Shown here piece by piece: positions 1 to 4,980 of a stretch of 10,205 bases of DNA. The position numbers were made by a program, and so were the translations under genes. This stretch comes from an uncultured Lachnoanaerobaculum sp. (GTDB taxonomy: Bacteria > Bacillota > Clostridia > Lachnospirales > Lachnospiraceae), in the NCBI GenBank assembly GCA_938041725.1, contig CALISX010000337.1, positions 1-10,205 of the forward strand. Reading direction: 5' to 3'. The notes under the pieces are model-generated. The model was not told the origin of the DNA and ran no database searches. It saw only the letters and a program-made list of their open reading frames with translations. Every line of letters begins with the position of its first letter. Position 1 is the first letter of the stretch.

Positions 1-675
1 CATCTCAGAAATATGCAAAAGACCGTCTGCACCTCCCAGGTCAATGAAAGCGCCGAAATCTGTTACATTCTTTACGGTTCCCTCCACCACATCTCCCGGT
101 GTGATCCTTTCAAACAGAGCCTTCTTTAACTCATTCTTCCTGGCAACCAGAATCTGTTTGCGATCACCAATGATTCTCCTTCTGCGAAGGTTGAACTCCG
201 TGATGACAAACTCCACCTCCTGATCCTTATACTTGCTCAGATCCCTTTCAAAGGTATCGGAAACAAGGGAAGCAGGAATGAATACTCTGGACTCGTCCAC
301 CATAACGCTCAAGCCCCCATCCAGCACCTGCACCACCTGACCGGTGAGAATCTCATGATTGTTGAAGGCCTCTTCCAATTTCCTGTTGCCTCTGTCTACT
401 GCCAATCTCTTGTAGGAAAGCACTACCTGACCTTCGCCGTCGTTAATCTTTAAAACCTTGGCTTCCATCTCGTCACCAATATTCACAACAGAACGAAGAT
501 CAACATTATTATCGTTACTATACTCACTGCGGGTAATGATCCCGTCGGACTTAAATCCAACATTCAGGATAATCTGATCTTCCTTAACATCAATTACCTT
601 CCCGGTAACAACCTCGCCTGTGTGTAAAGTCTTAAATGTTTCATCTAACATTTGTTCAAAACTTTGATCTGACAT
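1..675 (-). CDS. rpsA: 30S ribosomal protein S1 (S1-domain RNA-binding protein), 3' end beyond window
   Basis: This is the first 225 codons of an S1-repeat RNA-binding protein. S1 proteins bind mRNA and help the 30S subunit engage messages. Three OB-fold S1 repeats are visible: residues about 18-90 (GEVVTGKVIDV ... VLSYKRL), about 105-175 (GQVVQVLDGGLSV ... IGDRKQIL) and a third from about 192 (GDVVEGTVKNVTDFGAFIDLGG, then DGLLHISEM), which is the canonical S1 signature and is cut by the window edge. I chose the ATG at 675 because AGGAGG lies 9 bases upstream (685-690), inside the end of ispH. The frame overlaps ispH by 20 bases, so the two are probably translationally coupled. Clostridial S1 proteins often have about four repeats, so roughly half the protein should be seen here. 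Family assignment is firm; whether it is the only S1 of the genome is not knowable from this window. Confidence 0.93.
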   Translation of the reverse strand, partial: MSDQSFEQMLDETFKTLHTGEVVTGKVIDVKEDQIILNVGFKSDGIITRSEYSNDNNVDLRSVVNIGDEMEAKVLKINDGEGQVVLSYKRLAVDRGNRKLEEAFNNHEILTGQVVQVLDGGLSVMVDESRVFIPASLVSDTFERDLSKYKDQEVEFVITEFNLRRRRIIGDRKQILVARKNELKKALFERITPGDVVEGTVKNVTDFGAFIDLGGADGLLHISEM

Positions 676-1504
676 AATTTTGAACCTCCTCAATGATATG
701 TTTTGGGGTTGATGCCCCTGCCGTAATGCCTACACGTTCTACAGAAAGTAAAGCTCTGGTATCCAAATCATCAAGCGTCTGAATGAAAATAGTATTTTCA
801 CACTCTTTTTGACAAATTTCAACAAGTTTTGCCGTATTAGAGCTTTTTTTATCTCCAATAACAATCATCGCATCCACCTGGGATGCAATCTCACGAGCCT
901 CAACCTGCCTTTCCTGTGTTGCATTGCAAATGGTATTAAAACAACTAACATCATACCCTAAATCTAAAATTTTATCAATGATTTCTTGAAATTTATTATG
1001 ATTAAAGGTGGTTTGAGCTACAATAGTTAACGCTTCCCTTTTGTCAATGCCCAGGGTAAGAAAATCCTCCAGGCTTTCTATGGCTGCGGTTTTCTCATCC
1101 CCCCAGCCCCGAATGCCCTCCACCTCCGGATGCACTGGATTTCCAACAATTATTACCCTTCTTCCCTTTTCCTGTTCCCGACTCACAATGGAGTGGATCT
1201 TTTTTACATAGGGGCAGGTGGCGTCCACAATCCTTTGTCCGCTTTTTTTACAGCTTTCATACACCTGCTTTCCCACCCCATGGGAGCGGATGATCACCGT
1301 TCCCTTTTCTAAACGGGGAAGCTCCTCCTCCCTTGCCAAAGAAACCCCTTTTCTCTCCATATCCTGCACCACTTCTGCATTGTGAATAATGGGCCCCAGG
1401 GTATATACCTTCTCCTTTTGTTTGCCTGCCTCCTGATAAACGGTATCCACCGCTTTTTTTACGCCAAAGCAAAAACCGGCGCTTTTTGCTAAAATAACTT
1501 CCAT
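656..1504 (-). CDS. ispH: 4-hydroxy-3-methylbut-2-enyl diphosphate reductase (IspH/LytB)
   Basis: Last enzyme of the non-mevalonate (MEP) isoprenoid pathway: a cytosolic iron-sulfur enzyme reducing HMBPP to IPP and DMAPP. The 282-aa length is normal for a stand-alone bacterial IspH. The three cluster-ligating cysteines are visible at C12 (AGFCFGV), C97 (DATCPYV) and C193 (ICNATQERQ). The substrate-binding residues are also in place: H41 (GPIIHN), H75 (SHGVGK), H125 and E127 (GNPVHPEVEG), T165/T166 (AQTTFN) and the GDKKSSNT and GITAGASTP motifs. The start at 1504 is fixed by the conserved N-terminus, although the purine-rich stretch before it is unusually close to the ATG. The gene overlaps the end of cmk by 16 bases and the S1 start by 20 bases. 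In several Clostridia IspH and S1 are one polypeptide; here a stop codon and a frame change separate them. Confidence 0.97.
   Translation of the reverse strand: MEVILAKSAGFCFGVKKAVDTVYQEAGKQKEKVYTLGPIIHNAEVVQDMERKGVSLAREEELPRLEKGTVIIRSHGVGKQVYESCKKSGQRIVDATCPYVKKIHSIVSREQEKGRRVIIVGNPVHPEVEGIRGWGDEKTAAIESLEDFLTLGIDKREALTIVAQTTFNHNKFQEIIDKILDLGYDVSCFNTICNATQERQVEAREIASQVDAMIVIGDKKSSNTAKLVEICQKECENTIFIQTLDDLDTRALLSVERVGITAGASTPKHIIEEVQNYVRSKF
685..690 (-). promoter_or_regulatory. Shine-Dalgarno of ribosomal protein S1 inside ispH
   Basis: AGGAGG on the minus strand, 9 bases before the ATG at 675. It lies within the last codons of ispH, so ribosomes finishing ispH would pass over it. It sets the S1 start and supports S1 as a separately initiated protein rather than an IspH fusion. 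Confidence 0.75.
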
Positions 1505-2172
1505 TCCTTCTCTCTGTTTTTTAATTCTAAAATCTTTGTCACAACCTCCTCCAGGGTAAGATGGGAGCTGTTAATCAAAACGGCATCCTCTGCCTGTTTT
1601 AAAGGACAATGCTTCCTGTGCATATCCCGGTAGTCTCTTTCTTCTATCTCCTGTTCAATCTGGAACAAATCCAGATCCAAATCGCTGTCCTTTTCCAAAA
1701 GCTCCCGGTATCGGCGCATGGCCCGCACTGACACAGAGGCAGTTAAGTAAATTTTTAAATCCGCATGGGGCAGCACACAGGTTCCAATATCCCTCCCATC
1801 CATTACCACATCCCCTGCTGCAGCCAGATTTCTTTGTATCCTGGTAAGCTTTGCACGCACCGATTCAAACTGGCTGATGGTACTGGCAGCATTCCCCACA
1901 TCCTCCCTTCGGATCTCCGAAGAAACATCCCGTCCCTTTAGATAAATTTTCTGCATGCCCCTTTCATAAAGCAGGGTAAGTTCTATATCATCCAAATGGG
2001 AGGCCACGGTCTCCTCCCTTTGGTAATCCAGTCCTCTGTCAACAAAATAAAGGGCCATAGCTCGGTACATGGCGCCTGTATCAATATATATATAACCCAG
2101 TTTTTTACTAACCTCCCTGGCAATGGTGGACTTGCCTGCTCCAGCCGGTCCATCAATGGCTATACTATACAT
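1489..2172 (-). CDS. cmk: Cytidylate kinase
   Basis: Phosphorylates CMP and dCMP to the diphosphates with ATP, in cytosolic pyrimidine nucleotide salvage. At 227 aa it has the usual bacterial Cmk length. Visible motifs: the P-loop GPAGAGKS at residues 8-15, the CMP-binding DTGAMYR at 31-37, IRREDVGNAAS at 88-98, MDGRDIGT at 124-131, the LID-type arginine-rich segment around 148-156, and ERDYRDMHR near 178-186 followed by the family's terminal region with a DAVLINSS motif. The ATG at 2172 is preceded by GGAGGAAG about 8 bases upstream. It overlaps the preceding flavoprotein gene by 8 bases and the following ispH by 16 bases. Cmk next to ispH and S1 is a recurring order in Clostridia. Confidence 0.97.
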   Translation of the reverse strand: MYSIAIDGPAGAGKSTIAREVSKKLGYIYIDTGAMYRAMALYFVDRGLDYQREETVASHLDDIELTLLYERGMQKIYLKGRDVSSEIRREDVGNAASTISQFESVRAKLTRIQRNLAAAGDVVMDGRDIGTCVLPHADLKIYLTASVSVRAMRRYRELLEKDSDLDLDLFQIEQEIEERDYRDMHRKHCPLKQAEDAVLINSSHLTLEEVVTKILELKNREKEWKLF

Positions 2173-3397
2173 ATCCTATGCTTCCTCCCGCACAAAATCC
2201 CGTAGACCAGGCAATTTGAAGATTATACCCTCCGGTATTGGCATCCAGGTCTAAAAGTTCTCCGCAAATATATAACCCGGGAAGGAGCTTAGACTCCATG
2301 GTTTTGGGATTAACTTCTCCAATATTGACTCCTCCCTTGGTGATTACTGCTTCATTATACCCTCTAGGGGAGGCTAAAGTAAAGTCCAGTCCCTTCAAAA
2401 TCTTAATAAAATCGTAACGTTCTTTTTTGGTGATTTCATTCACTTTTTTCTCCGGATGGATTCCAGATTGAGTAATCACCAAATCAATCAGCTTTAGGGG
2501 CAATAACTTCCCCAGGGCGTTTTTAAACTGCTTGTTTTGAAATTCCTTAAAATCCCGCAGCAGCCTCTCATCCAGTTTTGCTTCGCTAAGTCCCGGCTTT
2601 AAATCAATTTTCAGATTGAGTTTTTTCTGCCGGATGGCCCCGGTGGCCCTGGCACTGGCGGAAAGCACAATGGGACCGCTGACCCCGAAATGGGTAAATA
2701 ACAGTTCCCCCATTTCATCATAGAAAAGCTTTCCGTCAGCATAAAAGTATCCGTGGATATTTTTTAAAGCCAGCCCCTGAAGGCCTTTTACCCCTTCTCC
2801 TTCTGCATTAAAAGGAACCAGCGAAGGATATAAAGGGGTAATATGATGTCCTGCCTCTCTGGCAAAGCGGTATCCATCCCCATCGGAACCGGTGGATGGA
2901 TAGGAAAGTCCTCCTGTGGCCAGTATCACCCCGTCAGCAAAAAGCTTCTTCCCCCGAAAAAGAATTCCTCTGCATCTGTTGTTTTCGATCCAAATCCCCT
3001 CTGCTCTGGCATGGAGGTGAATCTCCACCCCATACTCCTTCAGGATTTTTTCAAAGCCCCGGATCACATCCGAGGAACGGTCACTGACAGGAAATACCCG
3101 CTCTCCCCGCTCCACCTTTAAGGGAACCCCCGCCCTCTCCAGCATATTCATCACATCCCGGTTGGTACAGCTTTGAAAAGCGCTGTATAAAAATCGGGGG
3201 TTGGTTACCACATTCTTCATCACCTGATCCATGGGAGCGGCATTGGTCACATTGCACCGGCCCTTCCCCGTAATAAAAAGCTTCTTTCCCAGCTTTTCAT
3301 TCCTTTCATAGAGGCACACAGTATGCCCCATCCCGGCGGCCTGGCAGGCAGCCATCATGCCGGCAGCCCCTCCCCCGATAACAATCACTTTGCTCAT
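2165..3397 (-). CDS. FAD-dependent HI0933/YhiN-family flavoprotein (BaiN-like)
   Basis: A 410-aa two-dinucleotide-binding-fold flavoprotein of the HI0933/YhiN family. Databases call members aminoacetone oxidase-family or BaiN-like enzymes, but the true substrate is generally unknown. The N-terminal Rossmann motif VIVIGGGAAGMMAA (residues 4-17) with E31 binds the ADP part of FAD. The family block GKKLFITGKGRCNVTN covers 37-52, ILATGGLSYPSTGSDGDGY covers 158-176, VITKGGVNIGEV covers 351-362, and the C-terminal FAD signature GLYICGELLD...GGYNLQIAWSTG covers 374-400. There is no signal peptide or membrane segment. The start lies only 2 bases after the aspartate kinase stop and has no recognisable Shine-Dalgarno, so translation probably depends on reinitiation after that gene. 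The gene sits before cmk in many clostridial genomes. I am sure of the family and unsure of the reaction. Confidence 0.93.
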   Translation of the reverse strand: MSKVIVIGGGAAGMMAACQAAGMGHTVCLYERNEKLGKKLFITGKGRCNVTNAAPMDQVMKNVVTNPRFLYSAFQSCTNRDVMNMLERAGVPLKVERGERVFPVSDRSSDVIRGFEKILKEYGVEIHLHARAEGIWIENNRCRGILFRGKKLFADGVILATGGLSYPSTGSDGDGYRFAREAGHHITPLYPSLVPFNAEGEGVKGLQGLALKNIHGYFYADGKLFYDEMGELLFTHFGVSGPIVLSASARATGAIRQKKLNLKIDLKPGLSEAKLDERLLRDFKEFQNKQFKNALGKLLPLKLIDLVITQSGIHPEKKVNEITKKERYDFIKILKGLDFTLASPRGYNEAVITKGGVNIGEVNPKTMESKLLPGLYICGELLDLDANTGGYNLQIAWSTGFCAGGSIGYV

Positions 3398-3399
3398 AT

Positions 3400-4719
3400 T
3401 TACAGGGCAGCAGCGACGAAAATATCATAAATGGCCTTAATGGCCACCTCAAAGTCGCTTTCCTTCACCCCTACAATGATATTAAATTCGGAGGATCCCT
3501 GGTCAATCATCTTTACATTCACCCGCACATGGGCCAGGGCGGAAAAGATTCTGCCGGAGGTGCCCCGGGTGGCCTTCATACCCCTGCCCACAATGGCGAT
3601 CAAAGCCAGGCCGGATTCCATTTCCACCGAATCCGGATGGACGGCCCGGTGAATCCCCGCCACCACCTGCTGCTCGTGCTCTTCGAATTCATCCTGATGC
3701 ACCAACACCGTCATGGTATCAATGCCGGAGGGCATATGCTCTATTGAGATATCATTTCTGGCAAACACCTCCAGCACCTTATAGCAAAATCCCACCTCGG
3801 AATTCATCATGGCCTTGTCCACATTGATGGAGCAAAATCCCTTTTTTCCTGCTATGCCGGTGATGGTAAATCTGGGATTTTTGCAGGTGCTTTCCACAAT
3901 CATGGTTCCCTTGTCCTCGGGCCGGTTGGTATTGCGGATATTAATGGGGATGCCCTCCTTTCGCACCGGAAAAATGGCATCCTCATGAAGCACACTGGCT
4001 CCCATATAGGCCAGCTCCCTTAACTCCTTATAGGTAATGGTTTCAATCACCTCCGGATCCTGGACAATTCTGGGATCCGCCACCAAAAAACCGGAAACGT
4101 CCGTCCAGTTTTCATACAGATCCGCATGGATGGCCTTGGCCACAATGGAGCCGGTCACATCGGATCCCCCTCTGGAAAAGGTATGGATTTTTCCAGTAGC
4201 ATCCGAGCCGTAAAATCCCGGAATCACTGCCTTTGGAATTCCGGCCAGCCTTTCAGAAAGCTCCTTGTCTGTAGCCTCCCCGTCAAAGCTTCCATCCTCA
4301 TGGAAAAAAATCACCTCTGCTGCATCCACAAATTCATAGCCCAGGTATTTGGCCATAATCATGGCATTTAAATATTCCCCCCGGGAGGCAGCGTATTCCT
4401 TTCCCGCCTTTTTTACAAAATTTTCCTCTATATTAGCAAACTCATGATCCAGATTTAAATTAAGCCCCAGACCGTCAATGATTTCCATATATCTTTCCCG
4501 TATCTTTTCGAATTTTTTTCTATAGGAAGCTCCTGCTGCAGCCGCCTCATAGGTTTCATACAGCAGATCTGTCACCTTCTCATCCTGGGAATTTCTTTTT
4601 CCCGGTGCAGAGGGCACCACATATCTTCTGGTTTTGTCCCCCCGGATAATCTCTCCCACCTTTTTAAACTGTCTGGCACTGGCCAGGGAACTGCCCCCGA
4701 ATTTCACAACTTTCTTCAT
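3400..4719 (-). CDS. Aspartate kinase with C-terminal ACT domains
   Basis: Phosphorylates L-aspartate to aspartyl phosphate, the first step towards lysine/diaminopimelate, threonine and methionine. The 439-aa protein begins with the amino-acid-kinase signature VVKFGGSS (residues 4-11). Catalytic-domain motifs follow: SRGEYLNAMIMA (112-123), FSRGGSDVTGSIVA (181-194), WTDVSGFLVADPRIV (205-219), HEDAIFPV (245-252) and NIRNTNRP (260-267). Two ACT regulatory domains follow, about 285-360 and 371-437, the second containing ALIAIVGRGM and VNVKMIDQGSSEFNIIVGV. The ACT pair predicts feedback inhibition by an end product. The ATG at 4719 has AGGAG 8 bases upstream (4728-4732). It is the first gene of the minus-strand operon in this window. 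Paralogues named lysC, dapG, yclM or thrA cannot be told apart safely, so no symbol is given. Confidence 0.95.
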   Translation of the reverse strand: MKKVVKFGGSSLASARQFKKVGEIIRGDKTRRYVVPSAPGKRNSQDEKVTDLLYETYEAAAAGASYRKKFEKIRERYMEIIDGLGLNLNLDHEFANIEENFVKKAGKEYAASRGEYLNAMIMAKYLGYEFVDAAEVIFFHEDGSFDGEATDKELSERLAGIPKAVIPGFYGSDATGKIHTFSRGGSDVTGSIVAKAIHADLYENWTDVSGFLVADPRIVQDPEVIETITYKELRELAYMGASVLHEDAIFPVRKEGIPINIRNTNRPEDKGTMIVESTCKNPRFTITGIAGKKGFCSINVDKAMMNSEVGFCYKVLEVFARNDISIEHMPSGIDTMTVLVHQDEFEEHEQQVVAGIHRAVHPDSVEMESGLALIAIVGRGMKATRGTSGRIFSALAHVRVNVKMIDQGSSEFNIIVGVKESDFEVAIKAIYDIFVAAAL

Positions 4720-4748
4720 TCCATGCTCTCCTCAATGTATGATTGTCA

Positions 4749-4778
4749 AATATAGCAAATTTAAAACCTCTTTGGCAA
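4749..4778 (-). promoter_or_regulatory. Candidate sigma-A promoter for the aspartate kinase operon
   Basis: Reading the minus strand: TTGCCA (4778-4773), an 18-base spacer, then TATATT (4754-4749). Each hexamer matches the consensus at five of six positions. Transcription would begin near 4742, leaving a leader of about 20 bases that holds the Shine-Dalgarno of aspartate kinase. The -35 lies inside the right-hand part of the 4767-4813 inverted repeat, so that repeat could act as an operator. The alternative is an upstream start that makes the repeat part of a leader RNA. Confidence 0.4.
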
Positions 4779-4813
4779 GCGTTCCCAAAATCTTTGGATG
4801 CCTGGCCAAGAGG
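4767..4813. repeat. Imperfect inverted repeat / stem-loop between divergent operons
   Basis: The outer arms are CCTCTTTGGC (4767-4776) and GGCCAAGAGG (4804-4813), giving a stem of about nine pairs with a bulge. Inside, CCAAA and TTTGG form a second short stem around a 3-base loop. T-rich sequence follows on both sides: TATATTTTT after the plus-strand arm and TTTTAAATTT after the minus-strand arm. In either direction it could act as a weak intrinsic terminator or attenuator; as DNA it could be an operator overlapping the candidate aspartate kinase promoter. Confidence 0.5.
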
Positions 4814-4980
4814 TATATTTTTAAGGGATTCGCAACTTGACGCTGCTTCCCCCCAGGTAGTACTCTATACTGTAATGGCACTAAAGCCGCGCCGGAAAAA
4901 AGGCGCCAGCCCCCTCTGGCATAGAGGATGCTGTAGAAAAAACTTTTTCATAGTTATGGGCAGAAGGGAGACAAAATCCT

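Larger units (their letters stand above)
4720..4980. other. Divergent intergenic region with several stem-loops
   Basis: 261 bases separate the aspartate kinase start from the TIR gene start. Besides the candidate promoter and the 4767-4813 stem-loop it contains three further hairpins. One at 4825-4851 has arms GCAAC and GCTGC with outer GGG/CCC; it pairs fully only as minus-strand RNA, through a G-U pair, because the plus strand has an A-C mismatch. One at 4889-4906 has arms GCGCC and GGCGC. One at 4907-4933 has arms CAGC/GCTG and CCTCT/AGAGG. I could not match the region to the lysine riboswitch, T-box, SAM or other leader classes I know. No convincing plus-strand promoter for the TIR gene was found. 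Confidence 0.5.

Noticed and set aside
4837..4871. Plus-strand promoter for the TIR gene: TTGACG with TATACT or TACTCT
   Set aside because: TATACT is 23 bases from TTGACG, too far; TACTCT at 18 bases matches only half the -10 consensus. The true promoter remains unidentified.
4876..4891. Sigma-54-like element (TGGCAC, 5 bases, CCGCG) before the TIR gene
   Set aside because: GG and GC have the right spacing, but the -12 half lacks TTGC and no activator site or sigma-54 context is visible.
4902..4920. Minus-strand terminator (GCCAG/CTGGC stem followed by GCCTTTTTT)
   Set aside because: No minus-strand gene upstream ends here, since the DNA to the right is coded on the plus strand; the T-run is also the loop of the neighbouring hairpin.
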